Below, one piece after another: positions 1-8,965 of a stretch of 64,000 nucleotides of DNA. Positions within the stretch are counted from its first letter, which is position 1. Each line of letters starts with the position of its first letter. The position numbers and the translations under genes are program-made. A model generated the notes under the pieces. It worked only from the letters and a program-made list of their open reading frames with translations. It was not told the origin of the DNA and did not search any database. Origin of the DNA: an uncultured Erythrobacter sp. (lineage in GTDB: Bacteria > Pseudomonadota > Alphaproteobacteria > Sphingomonadales > Sphingomonadaceae); assembly GCA_947501215.1 (NCBI GenBank), contig CANMUS010000002.1, positions 620,001 to 684,000 of the forward strand, given 5' to 3'.

Positions 1-782
1 CCGGAGGGCGAGAAGATGGCGTTGTTGATGCCGATGACATTGCCCTGCATGTCGAACAGCGGGCCGCCCGAATTGCCGCGATTGATGGCGGCATCGGTCT
101 GGATATAGCGGTCGTAGGCGCCGCCCGAACCGGTGTTGCGCTGGATCGCGGAGACGATCCCGCTGGTCACCGTGCCGCCGAGGCCGAAGGGATTGCCGAT
201 CGCGACCACCCAGTCGCCCGGGCGCGCCTGGCGGCTGTCGCCGAATTCGACATAGGGGAAGGCCTCGCGCCGGTTGACCTTGAGCACGGCAAGGTCGGAC
301 TGCGCATCGGTACCGACGAGTTCCGCCTCGTATTCGGTGCCGTCGGGCATGGTCACGGTGATCTCTTCCACCGTGCCGCGCCCGGTCGGGCTGACGACGT
401 GGTTGTTGGTGACGACATATCCGTCTGCCGAGATGATGAAGCCCGAGCCGAGCGACTGGCCCTCGCGATACTGCGGCTCGCCCGGTTGCTGCTGGCCGCG
501 ACGACCGAACAGCCCTTCGAAGGGTGTGCCGGCGAAGGGGTTGGCATTCTGCTGCACTTCGATCCGCTGGCGGGTCGAGATATTGACCACGGCGGGCTGC
601 AGCTGCGCGGTCAGTTCGGCAAAGCTTTCGGGGGCACCGGCGAGCGGGACCACGCGGGCCATCTGCGCATCGTCGTTCTGGGCCACCTGGGCACCTGCCG
701 GATAGCCGGTTGCCAGCGTGATCGCGGCACCTCCGACCAAAAGGGCACTCGTTACGGAATAGGCATATCGCACGGGCTTCAC
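1..782 (-). CDS. degP: DegP/HtrA-type periplasmic serine protease, C-terminal part outside the window
   Basis: The reverse strand reads an uninterrupted frame from a GTG at 782 to the window edge. It has an N-terminal hydrophobic export segment, then the trypsin-like fold of the Do/DegQ family. The three catalytic motifs are visible: TNNHVV (His), SDLAVLKV (Asp) and GNSGGPLF (Ser, near base 70). The family degrades and refolds misfolded periplasmic proteins and normally carries one or two PDZ domains after the protease domain; these would lie beyond base 1. The start is uncertain: an in-frame TTG at 791 sits behind AGAGGA, and a GTG at 773 is also possible. It follows hflK-hflC on the same strand with a 143-base gap, a frequent order in alphaproteobacteria. 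Family assignment is secure; DegP versus DegQ is not resolved. Confidence 0.93.
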   Translation of the reverse strand, partial: MKPVRYAYSVTSALLVGGAAITLATGYPAGAQVAQNDDAQMARVVPLAGAPESFAELTAQLQPAVVNISTRQRIEVQQNANPFAGTPFEGLFGRRGQQQPGEPQYREGQSLGSGFIISADGYVVTNNHVVSPTGRGTVEEITVTMPDGTEYEAELVGTDAQSDLAVLKVNRREAFPYVEFGDSRQARPGDWVVAIGNPFGLGGTVTSGIVSAIQRNTGSGGAYDRYIQTDAAINRGNSGGPLFDMQGNVIGINNAIFSPS

Positions 783-925
783 GTCCTTCAAATCCTCTTC
801 ACTACTGTCGCGCGGCGCATCCGCTCGGTGAACCTACCGAGCAGCGGGCTGCGGGTTCCTGCCTGCAAGACTGCGCTGCGGCGCTGAATGCCGTTTGAAC
901 GGCGCGGGGCACGCTCGACGAACGG

Positions 926-1759
926 TCAACGACGTCCGCGGAACTGCCGCAGATATTCATTGTCGGGCGACAGGATGATGTTGCTTTCCGCCCCGCCGTT
1001 CTCGGCGGCGAAAGTGGCGTCATAGCTCTGCATGGCGCGGTAGAAATCGTAGAACTCCGGATCCTTGCCGAAAGCATCGGCGTAGATGGAAGCGCTTTCG
1101 GCATCGGCATCGGCGCGAATGATCCGCGCGTCGCGCGAACCCTGCGCACGGATCGTGCGCGCTTCGCGTTCACGGTCCGATTCCATGCGGCGGAAGGCCG
1201 ATTGGAGCGGTGCTTCGGGCAGGTCGGTGCGCATGATCTTCACGTCCACCACCTCGGCCCCGTACTGGCGGGCCTGACGGTCGAGGTTTTCCCGCACATT
1301 GGCGAGGGCCGAGCCGCGTTCTGCCGTCAGCATCGACTGGAAGGTGCGGCGGCCCAGTTCCTGGCGCAGGACCGAGTTCAGGATCGGCTCCAGCGCGTTG
1401 CGGACGCCGTCGGTCGTGCCGGCGCGTTCCACCATGCGCACCGGATCGACGATCCGGAAGCGGGCATAGGCATTCACCAGCAGGCGCTGCTGGTCGGCGC
1501 TCAGCACTTCCTCATCGTTCATTTCGAGGTCGAGCAACCGCTTCTCGATCCGACGCACCGAATCGACGAAGGGCACGCGCAAGTAGATGCCTGCATTGCT
1601 GGAGCCGTCGGGCGTATTGACGGTGCCGATGGGATTACCCGTGCGGATAACGACCGCCTGCTCTTCCTCGGGCACCACATAGGCGCTGAGCATCAGGGCG
1701 ATGATTGCCAGTCCGATGACGATCAGCGTGTTGCGGTGGTCTTGCACGAAAGTGCTCAT
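926..1759 (-). CDS. hflC: HflC, SPFH-domain modulator of FtsH protease
   Basis: A 277-residue protein with a single N-terminal membrane segment (about residues 11-28) followed by a band-7/SPFH domain and a long charged helical region ending in a short basic tail. The length is typical of HflC. HflC and HflK form a large inner-membrane complex, exposed to the periplasm, that surrounds and restrains the FtsH protease. The ATG at 1759 is one base after the hflK stop, so the two are translated as a unit in the order hflK-hflC. Assignment is strengthened by that pairing, since SPFH proteins alone are hard to tell apart. Confidence 0.95.
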   Translation of the reverse strand: MSTFVQDHRNTLIVIGLAIIALMLSAYVVPEEEQAVVIRTGNPIGTVNTPDGSSNAGIYLRVPFVDSVRRIEKRLLDLEMNDEEVLSADQQRLLVNAYARFRIVDPVRMVERAGTTDGVRNALEPILNSVLRQELGRRTFQSMLTAERGSALANVRENLDRQARQYGAEVVDVKIMRTDLPEAPLQSAFRRMESDREREARTIRAQGSRDARIIRADADAESASIYADAFGKDPEFYDFYRAMQSYDATFAAENGGAESNIILSPDNEYLRQFRGRR

Positions 1760-1760
1760 C

Positions 1761-2903
1761 TTACTGGCCCTCCGGCGCGGTTACGGTGGTCGAGGGCTGC
1801 TGCTGTTGCTGCGACTGGTCGGCCCGGCGACGGATTTCGGGAAGCGGGAGATACGGCGTCACATTGTCCGTCTCCACGATGGTCTTGGGCGTCTGGCTCA
1901 GGACCCGCTCCATGGTTTCGTAATAGAGGCGCTGGCGCGTCACTTCGGGGGCGAGGCGATATTCCTCGTACACCTTGTCGAAGGCTTCGGCTTCACCCTG
2001 CGCCTGGGCCAGCACCTGCTGCGCATAACCACGGGCCTGGTTGCGGTTGGCGTCGGCATTCTGTTCGGCCACCTGCACGTCGCGGAAGGCATCGACCACC
2101 TGTGCGGGCGGATCGGCTTTCTCGATTTCGACACCCAGCACGCGGACGCCGGCACGATAGCCGTCGAGCGTGCGCTGCATGCGCTCGCGCACATCCTGCT
2201 CGATGGCCGCACGGCCCTGGCCCGAGAAGGTTTCGTCCAGCTCCGTCTCCGCGACCGAGGCGCGCATCGCGGCTTCGGCGGCTTCCTTCACAGTTTCAAC
2301 GGGGTCGACCACGTTGAACTTGAAGGCCGCGAGATCACTGATGTTCCAGCGCACGATATAGCTGAGGTCGACGAGGTTCTGGTCGCCTGTCAGGATCAGC
2401 TTCACCTGGCTGTCACTGCCCGGAATGCGCTCGGTCCGCACGCCCTGCACGTCTTCCACGTCCACGATTTCGATCGGGAAGGGGGCGGAGAAATTCAGGC
2501 CGGGATCCATCGTCCGGGTAAAATTGCCCAGCGTCTTCACCACCGCCTGCTGCTGCGGCCCGACGAGATGCACGCTGGTCGCGATCAGGCCGAGGGCGAT
2601 GATGCCGACGACTGCGATCGGGAACCAGCTCTTGCCCCCGGGGCGCTGCGGAAAGCGGAAGTTCGGCCCACCGGGGCCGCCGCCGCCGCTGCGGCGCGGG
2701 CCTTCGGGGCCGCGGTTCTTGAAGATGTCCTCGATATTGGGCGAGCGGCGGCCGTCATTGCCGCCGGAGCCGGGCGGAAGCCACGGATTACGCGGCCCCC
2801 GGGTCTTGTCCCCGTTCTTGCCGTCGCCATCTCCCGTAGGCTCGTTCGAGCCGCGGCCCGGACCGCCATCCTTGTCGCCCCACGGACTCTTCTTGCCCGC
2901 CAT
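1761..2903 (-). CDS. hflK: HflK, SPFH-domain modulator of FtsH protease
   Basis: About 380 residues from the ATG at 2903. The N-terminus is glycine- and proline-rich and disordered (about 1-85), then one membrane helix (FPIAVVGIIALGLIAT), an SPFH domain and a glutamine-rich tail. This layout is typical of HflK. The frame is open much further upstream (to 3551), but that part runs antisense to mrp and is not credible. ATG 2903 gives the usual MAGKKSPWG beginning; an ATG at 2945 is an alternative with no better ribosome site. It is the first gene of the hflK-hflC pair and is divergent from mrp across a 117-base gap. Confidence 0.95.
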   Translation of the reverse strand: MAGKKSPWGDKDGGPGRGSNEPTGDGDGKNGDKTRGPRNPWLPPGSGGNDGRRSPNIEDIFKNRGPEGPRRSGGGGPGGPNFRFPQRPGGKSWFPIAVVGIIALGLIATSVHLVGPQQQAVVKTLGNFTRTMDPGLNFSAPFPIEIVDVEDVQGVRTERIPGSDSQVKLILTGDQNLVDLSYIVRWNISDLAAFKFNVVDPVETVKEAAEAAMRASVAETELDETFSGQGRAAIEQDVRERMQRTLDGYRAGVRVLGVEIEKADPPAQVVDAFRDVQVAEQNADANRNQARGYAQQVLAQAQGEAEAFDKVYEEYRLAPEVTRQRLYYETMERVLSQTPKTIVETDNVTPYLPLPEIRRRADQSQQQQQPSTTVTAPEGQ

Positions 2904-3020
2904 CGCCAGCCAAATCCTGTTGGTGAACCCGTCCAATGTTCTCATGCCATTCTTTATAGGTGTGGTTTGGCGGAAAAACAGGGTTGAACGGCGCTTTTTG
3001 ATGATACAGCAGCGCTGCCC

Positions 3021-3983
3021 ATGAGTTCGACCGATCCGAAAGCGCTGTTTCCCGAAGCGATTGCAGCGCGCGTTACATCCCTCGCCATCGCAAAAGGCCG
3101 CGCCATCGCCATCGTCGATGCCGCCGGGTTGGGCGGAGGCGAGCGCGAGGCATTGGAAACTGACATCCGCGAAGTGCTGGAAAAGCGGGATGATGTTGCG
3201 GAGGTCCGCGTCGCCATGATGGCGGAGCGAACCACGCGCAAGCTGATCGCCGTGGGTAGCGGCAAGGGTGGGGTCGGCAAGTCGACGCTGACCGCCAACC
3301 TTGCGATCGCGCTCGCCCGCAGGGGTCGCAAGGTCGGGCTGGTCGATGCAGATATTTACGGCCCTTCGCAGCCGATGATACTGGGCAATCAGGGCCAGAA
3401 ACCGGTGGCGCGCGAGGAGAAGCTGGAGCCTGTGCCGAGCAAATACGGCGTGCCGGTGCTCTCGATGGGGCATCTGGTCGAGCCGGGCCGCGCGATCGCC
3501 TGGCGCGGGCCGATGGCAGGTGGCGCGCTGACCCAGCTGGTCGATGCGCATTGGGGCGATACGGAGCTGCTGCTGGTCGACCTGCCGCCGGGCACCGGCG
3601 ATGTGCAGCTCACCATGTTGCAGAAGTTCAAGCCGGCCGGAGCGGTGCTCGTCTCGACGCCGCAGGACCTTGCGCTGATCGATGCCGCGCGGGCCGGACA
3701 GCTATTCGATCAGGCAGGCGTCCCGGTCATTGGCCTCGTGGAGAACATGGCAGGCTATGCCTGCCCGCATTGTGGTGAAGTATCCGATCCCTTCGGCAAG
3801 GGCGGGGTGGAAGAGGCTGCCGGGCGGCTCGAACTGCCGTTCCTCGGCCGCATCCCGCTCGACCTCGCCATTCGCGAAGGCGGGGATAGCGGTGCGCCGC
3901 CGGCCGCGACCGACGATCCGCTGGCCCAGCCCTTCCACGACATCGCCGCGAAGCTCGACGCATGGATTGGCGCGAAAAGCTGA
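3021..3983 (+). CDS. mrp: Mrp/ApbC/NBP35-family Fe-S cluster carrier ATPase
   Basis: A 320-residue P-loop ATPase of the Mrp family, which carries and delivers iron-sulfur clusters in the cytoplasm. Seen directly: a short N-terminal MIP18-like segment, the deviant Walker [12 protein letters not shown] at residues 79-89, the DLPPGTGD motif, and the CPHC pair at residues 248-251 that binds the bridging cluster in the family. Length and motif spacing are normal. It starts at ATG 3021, divergent from hflK. Its last 22 bases overlap the next gene, a molybdo-enzyme that depends on an Fe-S partner, which may be more than coincidence but is only inference. Confidence 0.95.
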   Translation: MSSTDPKALFPEAIAARVTSLAIAKGRAIAIVDAAGLGGGEREALETDIREVLEKRDDVAEVRVAMMAERTTRKLIAVGSGKGGVGKSTLTANLAIALARRGRKVGLVDADIYGPSQPMILGNQGQKPVAREEKLEPVPSKYGVPVLSMGHLVEPGRAIAWRGPMAGGALTQLVDAHWGDTELLLVDLPPGTGDVQLTMLQKFKPAGAVLVSTPQDLALIDAARAGQLFDQAGVPVIGLVENMAGYACPHCGEVSDPFGKGGVEEAAGRLELPFLGRIPLDLAIREGGDSGAPPAATDDPLAQPFHDIAAKLDAWIGAKS

Positions 3984-6262
3984 GCGATTTGCCCGTCACC
4001 CGGCGCCAGCTGGTGGCCGGGGCGGCAGTTGGCGGCGGTCTTGCCGTCGCCTGGTGGCTATGGCCGCGGCATTATGGCAGCCCGCTGACGCCCGGTCGGG
4101 GAGAGCGTGATTTCGGCGGCTGGCTCACCATCGGGACCGATGGCATCGTTACCGTGGCCGTGCCGCAACTCGAAATGGGGCAGGGCGTCACGACGCTGCT
4201 GGCGCAGGTGGTCGCGGTGGAACTCGGCGCGGACTGGCGGCAGGTCGGGGTGGAGCCGGTGCCGCCGGCCGGACTCTATGCCAATGTCCCGCTGGCTGCC
4301 GAATGGGCGGAGATGTGGTCCAACCTTCCGTCGCTCGCGGATGAGCCAGGCAGCCTGCTTGCGGAGAATTTCGCACGTGGCAACCGCTTCATTGCCACCG
4401 CCGGTGGGACATCTCTGGCAGCTTTCGAGCTACCCATGCGCGAGGCCGCCGCCAGCGCGCGAGCAATGCTGGCCATGGCCGCCGCCGACCGCTGGGATAC
4501 CGAGTGGGAAGAGTGCGAAGTCGAAGGCGGCCTGGTCCGCTATGGCGAGAACACCGCGAGGTTCGGTGAACTGGTGCTGGAGGCCGCCGAATTCGACCCG
4601 CCCGATCCGGCGCCCCTGCGCGTGGAACCGGCCGCCGAAGCGCCTGCCGAGATCGATTCCGATACGCCGCTCGCTTTCCCGCGGCTCGACTTGCCGGCCA
4701 AGGTCGATGGCAGTTTCCTGTTCGCGGGCGACATCCGCCTGCCGGGGCTGGTTTATGCCTCGATCCGCCATGCGCCGACCGGTTCGCAGGAGCTCAGCCG
4801 CTTCGCCGAGGACGCGGTCGTGGGTATGCGCGGGCTGGTCGGCGTGGTGCGCTCGAAGCGCTATCTGGCAGTGGTGGGCGAAAGCTGGTGGATCGCCGAA
4901 CAGGCGCTGAAGCGACTCGCGCCGGTCTTCAGCGGCCCGCCTCCGGTGGAGAGCGCCGAGGTAGAAGTCTTGCTGGACGAAGCAATTGGAACGGTCGAGC
5001 CGGAAGCGATAGCGAGCATCGGGGACGCCAACGGTCTGCTCGCCAAGCCGGACCTCGAAGCGCGCTATTCGATCGCACCGGCCGTGCACGCCAGCATCGA
5101 AACGGCGACGGCGACGGCGCGGCTGGAGGACGGCAAGCTCGAACTGTGGATCGCCTCGCAGGCACCCGAACTCACCCGGCGCGCGGCGGCGAAGGCGGCG
5201 GGCATCTCGGAGCGCGATGTGGTGCTCTACCCCACCGCCGCCGGGGGCAGCTTCGATGCGCGGCTCGACAAGCGCCACGCGATCGAAGTGGTGCAGATCG
5301 CCAAGGCGATCGGCCGCCCGGTCCAGCTGATGTGGCCGCGGGTACAGGAATTTCAGGCCGTCCCGCCGCGCACGCCGGTGGTCACGGAACTGGCAGCGGC
5401 GTTCCAGCCGGCGACCGGCGGGCGGATCGTCGCCTGGCGCACGCAGCTCGCCATGCCGGCGACCATGCGCGAAACGGGCCATCGGTTGTTCGACAATCTG
5501 GTTCCGGAAGCCGCCATGCGCCGCGCGGCGGGCCAGGCCGATGCGCTCGCCTGCCGGGGCGCGGTCCCGCCCTACGGCATCGCCAACATCGCGGTGGAGC
5601 ATTTGCCCGTTCGCATCGACCTGCCGACCGGCCCGATGCGCGGCAATTCGGCTGCCTACACCGCGTTCTTCACCGAATGCTTCATGGACGAGCTGGCCGA
5701 GAAGGCGGGCCGCGATCCGCTGCTCTACCGTATGGATATGCTCGGCCAGTCGCCGCGCATGGCCGACGTGCTGCGCCGCGCGACGCAGATCGCGAATTGG
5801 GACGGCGGGCGGCGCGGTACGGGGCAGGGGCTGGCGATGGTCCGTATGGACGCGATCGGAGGCGCGACGGGGCGCATCGCCTGCGTCGCGCAAGCCGCGC
5901 TCGGCGAAGGGGGGCTGCGCGTGACGCGGCTCCACGCCGCGGTCGACATCGGCCGCATCGTCAATCTCGACATTGCCCGCCAGCAGATCGAAGGCGGCCT
6001 CCTGTTCGGCCTCTCGCTGGCGACGGGGTCGAGCGTGAATTACATCGAGGGCAAGCCATCGCCCAACCGCCTTGCCGCGCTCGGCCTGCCGACGCTGGCC
6101 GATAGTCCGGTGATCGAGGTCGCCTTCGTGCCAAGCGATGCCGACCCCTTCGACCCGGGCGAACTCGGCACCGCCGTTGCCGCGCCTGCGATTGCCAACG
6201 CCCTCTATTCTGCTACCGGCATGCGCTTCCGCCGCCTGCCGCTCCTGTCGGAAGGCCTGTAA
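3962..6262 (+). CDS. Xanthine dehydrogenase-family molybdopterin-binding subunit, isoquinoline 1-oxidoreductase beta-like
   Basis: A 766-residue protein resembling the large, molybdenum-cofactor-binding subunits of the isoquinoline oxidoreductase/aldehyde dehydrogenase group. The N-terminus ([14 protein letters not shown], then WWLW) looks like a twin-arginine signal or anchor. Family motifs include [13 protein letters not shown] near the start, the central SYRGN-like stretch (here [16 protein letters not shown]) and the C-terminal [17 protein letters not shown], which places a Glu in the position usually catalytic in these hydroxylases. These enzymes normally pair with a small 2Fe-2S subunit and a cytochrome; neither is adjacent here, so the subunit is an orphan locally. 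Substrate cannot be predicted. It overlaps mrp by 22 bases and is followed closely by hemH. Confidence 0.85.
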   Translation: MDWREKLSDLPVTRRQLVAGAAVGGGLAVAWWLWPRHYGSPLTPGRGERDFGGWLTIGTDGIVTVAVPQLEMGQGVTTLLAQVVAVELGADWRQVGVEPVPPAGLYANVPLAAEWAEMWSNLPSLADEPGSLLAENFARGNRFIATAGGTSLAAFELPMREAAASARAMLAMAAADRWDTEWEECEVEGGLVRYGENTARFGELVLEAAEFDPPDPAPLRVEPAAEAPAEIDSDTPLAFPRLDLPAKVDGSFLFAGDIRLPGLVYASIRHAPTGSQELSRFAEDAVVGMRGLVGVVRSKRYLAVVGESWWIAEQALKRLAPVFSGPPPVESAEVEVLLDEAIGTVEPEAIASIGDANGLLAKPDLEARYSIAPAVHASIETATATARLEDGKLELWIASQAPELTRRAAAKAAGISERDVVLYPTAAGGSFDARLDKRHAIEVVQIAKAIGRPVQLMWPRVQEFQAVPPRTPVVTELAAAFQPATGGRIVAWRTQLAMPATMRETGHRLFDNLVPEAAMRRAAGQADALACRGAVPPYGIANIAVEHLPVRIDLPTGPMRGNSAAYTAFFTECFMDELAEKAGRDPLLYRMDMLGQSPRMADVLRRATQIANWDGGRRGTGQGLAMVRMDAIGGATGRIACVAQAALGEGGLRVTRLHAAVDIGRIVNLDIARQQIEGGLLFGLSLATGSSVNYIEGKPSPNRLAALGLPTLADSPVIEVAFVPSDADPFDPGELGTAVAAPAIANALYSATGMRFRRLPLLSEGL

Positions 6263-6272
6263 GGAGAGCCCG

Positions 6273-7295
6273 TTGACCTGGCGCGAACAGCAGTTGCCTC
6301 CCGAACACCCGCCCGTGAGCTCGGGCGGGGTGGGCGTGCTGCTGGTCAATCTCGGCACGCCCGATGCACCCGACACCGCCTCGGTGAAGCGCTATTTGGG
6401 CGAGTTCCTGTCCGACAAGCGCGTGGTCGAAATCCCCGGCATCGTCTGGCAGCCGATCCTGCGCGGGATCATCCTCAACACACGGCCGAAGAAGAGCGCT
6501 GCAGCATACCGGAAGGTCTGGACGCAGGAAGGCTCGCCGCTCGCGGTCATCACCCGCCAGCAGGCCGAGGCGATGCAAGCCCGGCTGGGCGAAAGCGTCC
6601 GCGTCGACTGGGCGATGCGCTATGGCACGCCGTCTATTCCCGAGCGCCTGCAGGCGATGATGGACGCCGGCTGCGAGCGGATCGTGCTCGCACCCATGTA
6701 TCCGCAATATAGCGGCGCGACGACCGCCACCGTGGTCGACAAGGTTGGCGACACTCTGCGCGACATGCGCTGGCAGCCCGCCATGCGCACCATGCCGCCC
6801 TATCACGACGATCCAGTGCATATCGAAGCGCTGGCCAAGGATATTTCGCGCCAGCTCGATGCGCTCGACTTCGAGCCCGAAGTGCTCATGCTCAGCTTTC
6901 ACGGCATGCCCGAACGCACCTTGCACCTCGGCGATCCTTATCATTGCCAGTGCCGGAAAACTTCGCGGCTGCTGGAGGATGCGATGGCGCGCTCGAACCT
7001 GCGCTTCGTGACGACCTTCCAGTCACGCTTCGGACCGGCCAAATGGCTCGAACCCGCGACCGACGATACGCTCCAGAAAGAGGCCGCAGCCGGCACCAAA
7101 CGGCTCGCGGTGGCGATGCCGGGTTTTTCCGCCGACTGCCTCGAAACGCTGGAGGAAATCGCGATGGAGGGGCGCGAAACCTTTATGGAAGGCGGCGGCG
7201 AGAAATTCGCTGCGCTGTCCTGCCTCAACACCTCCGATGCCGGGGTCGATATGCTCGAAGCATTGCTGCGCCGCGAACTTTCCGGCTGGTGTTAG
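6273..7295 (+). CDS. hemH: Ferrochelatase
   Basis: Inserts iron into protoporphyrin IX in the last step of protoheme synthesis. Recognised from GVLLVNLGTPD at the N-terminus and the SFHGMPER signature, whose His (residue 210) is catalytic in the family. From the TTG at 6273, placed behind a GGAGAG ribosome site at 6263-6268, the product is 340 residues, the usual length. The frame is open further upstream, inside the preceding gene, but no start there is preferable. It lies 10 bases after the molybdo-enzyme gene and upstream of a heme-dependent P450. A cysteine-rich patch (HCQC, residues about 217-220) is seen; whether it holds an Fe-S cluster as in some bacterial ferrochelatases is not known. 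Confidence 0.95.
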   Translation: MTWREQQLPPEHPPVSSGGVGVLLVNLGTPDAPDTASVKRYLGEFLSDKRVVEIPGIVWQPILRGIILNTRPKKSAAAYRKVWTQEGSPLAVITRQQAEAMQARLGESVRVDWAMRYGTPSIPERLQAMMDAGCERIVLAPMYPQYSGATTATVVDKVGDTLRDMRWQPAMRTMPPYHDDPVHIEALAKDISRQLDALDFEPEVLMLSFHGMPERTLHLGDPYHCQCRKTSRLLEDAMARSNLRFVTTFQSRFGPAKWLEPATDDTLQKEAAAGTKRLAVAMPGFSADCLETLEEIAMEGRETFMEGGGEKFAALSCLNTSDAGVDMLEALLRRELSGWC

Positions 7296-7356
7296 CAGAC
7301 TGGAAAGATGGGTTTCGATAGGCTACTGACATCACGGTAAGTAGCAGGAAAAGACC

Positions 7357-8751
7357 TTGGCCACTCTCGCACCGCATCAACCCGCCGAACTCACCCATTG
7401 GTCCGACGGCCGCCTCGGCGAACGCGATCTCGCGCACATCCCCGGCGACGGAGGCCTGCCGCTGGTCGGCAACACCTTCCGCATGCTGGCCGATCCGCAT
7501 GGTTTCACCCGCCGCATGGTCGAGCAATACGGCCACGTGTATCGCACCAAGGCCTTCGGCGGCTGGCAGATCGCCATGATCGGCGCCGATGCGAACGAGT
7601 TGATGCTGTTCGATCGCAACCGCAGTTTCTCCTCGGAGCAGGGCTGGGGGCCGATCCTCGACAAGCTGTTCCCGCGCGGCCTCATGCTGCTCGACTTCGA
7701 TCACCATCGCGCCGACCGCCGGGCGCTATCGATCGCCTTCAAACCGGGGCCGATGCGGCACTATTCCGGCAGCCTCAACCGCGGAATCGCGCGGCAGGTC
7801 GAGGCTTGGGGCGAAGGCGAGATGACCTTCTACCCTGCCATTAAGGAGCTGACGCTGGATCTTGCCGCCGACAGTTTCATCGGCATCGAATGGGGCCCCG
7901 AAGCGGACAAGATCAACACCGCCTTCATCGACATGGTGCAGGCCAGCGTCGCCCCGGTGCGCAAGTCGTTGCCGTTCACGCAGATGAAGCGCGGGACCGA
8001 CGGGCGCGCTTTCCTGGTCGACTGGTTCACGAAGGAGACCCACCGCCGCCGCGCCGAAGGGGGCGGGCAGGACATGTTCAGCCAGTTCGCCACCGCCACG
8101 CATGACGACGGCAGCCTGATGCCGGTCGACGAGGTGGTCGACCACATGAACTTTCTGATGATGGCCGCGCACGACACGATCACCTCGTCCGGCACCTCGC
8201 TGGTCATGCAGCTCGCCAAGCACCAGGACTGGCAGGAGAAGCTGCGCCAAGAAATCGAGGCGGTGACCGGCGGCGTCGATGCCAACGGCAAACCGCGCGA
8301 TCTGGCTTACGAGGATCTGGGCAAGCTCGAGCTGACCGAGATGGCGTTCAAGGAAGCGCTGCGGATGATCCCGCCGGTGCCCTCCACCCCGCGGCGTGCG
8401 CTGCGCGAGTTCGAGTTCGGCGGCTATGCCATCCCCGCCGGCGCGCATGTTGGGATCAATGCGCATTACGTGCATCACATGGAAGAGCACTGGGATCGCC
8501 CGCATGATTTCGAGCCGCTGCACTTCACGTCCGACAAGGTGAAGGAACGGCACAAATACGCCTGGATCCCCTTCGGCGGCGGCGCGCATATGTGCCTGGG
8601 CCTGCATTTCGCCTATATGCAGATCAAGATCCTGATGGCGCAGTTGCTGCCGCGCTATCGCATCGAACTGGCCGATGGCGAGCCGGAGTGGCAGCCGTGG
8701 CCGATCCCCAAGCCCAAGGACGGGCTGAAGATCAGGCTGGTTGCTCTTTAA
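7357..8751 (+). CDS. Cytochrome P450
   Basis: A 464-residue soluble P450 monooxygenase. The heme ligand motif FGGGAHMCLG is near the C-terminus with Cys413 as the axial ligand, the K-helix EALR Glu/Arg pair is present (KEALRMIPPVP), and the I-helix has AAHDTITSS in place of the usual A/G-G-x-D/E-T-T. There is no membrane anchor, as expected for a bacterial P450 that takes electrons from a ferredoxin; no ferredoxin gene is adjacent. The start is the TTG at 7357. The substrate is unknown. Its stop overlaps the stop of the convergent DUF1674 gene by a few bases. Confidence 0.95.
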   Translation: MATLAPHQPAELTHWSDGRLGERDLAHIPGDGGLPLVGNTFRMLADPHGFTRRMVEQYGHVYRTKAFGGWQIAMIGADANELMLFDRNRSFSSEQGWGPILDKLFPRGLMLLDFDHHRADRRALSIAFKPGPMRHYSGSLNRGIARQVEAWGEGEMTFYPAIKELTLDLAADSFIGIEWGPEADKINTAFIDMVQASVAPVRKSLPFTQMKRGTDGRAFLVDWFTKETHRRRAEGGGQDMFSQFATATHDDGSLMPVDEVVDHMNFLMMAAHDTITSSGTSLVMQLAKHQDWQEKLRQEIEAVTGGVDANGKPRDLAYEDLGKLELTEMAFKEALRMIPPVPSTPRRALREFEFGGYAIPAGAHVGINAHYVHHMEEHWDRPHDFEPLHFTSDKVKERHKYAWIPFGGGAHMCLGLHFAYMQIKILMAQLLPRYRIELADGEPEWQPWPIPKPKDGLKIRLVAL

Positions 8752-8909
8752 CTGAAATCGATCGCGATGCCGTCCTTGACCCAGTCGCCATAGCGGGTGG
8801 GGCTGAGGTCTTCGTCGTTCTCGACCTTTTGCGGCTCTGGCGGCGGGTCGGTGGTCCAGTGGGACGGCTTCTCGAAGCCTTCGGGCCGTTTGGTCGCGCG
8901 ATCGGTCAT
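8748..8909 (-). CDS. DUF1674 / SdhAF4-like small protein
   Basis: A 53-residue gene. It ends in the family signature SPTRYGDWVKDGIAIDFS, which defines DUF1674 proteins, bacterial relatives of the mitochondrial succinate dehydrogenase assembly factor SDHAF4. That relative helps mature the flavinylated SdhA subunit; the bacterial role is presumed similar. The start ATG is at 8909 and the stop TAA at 8750-8748 interlocks with the P450 stop. It is divergent from rsmB across 56 bases, an arrangement common in alphaproteobacteria (from memory). The C-terminal motif is distinctive, so confidence is high despite the small size. Confidence 0.9.
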   Translation of the reverse strand: MTDRATKRPEGFEKPSHWTTDPPPEPQKVENDEDLSPTRYGDWVKDGIAIDFS

Positions 8910-8965
8910 GTAAAGGAAATGCGCGCACTGGCGCTAAGTTTCAAGCAGGGGTAGAGGCGCGGGCG

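Noticed and set aside
4430-6376. Open frame of about 650 codons on the minus strand antisense to the molybdo-enzyme gene
   Set aside because: It has low-complexity Arg/His/Gly-rich sequence with no family motifs and mirrors the codon pattern of the real plus-strand gene; a typical GC-rich shadow.
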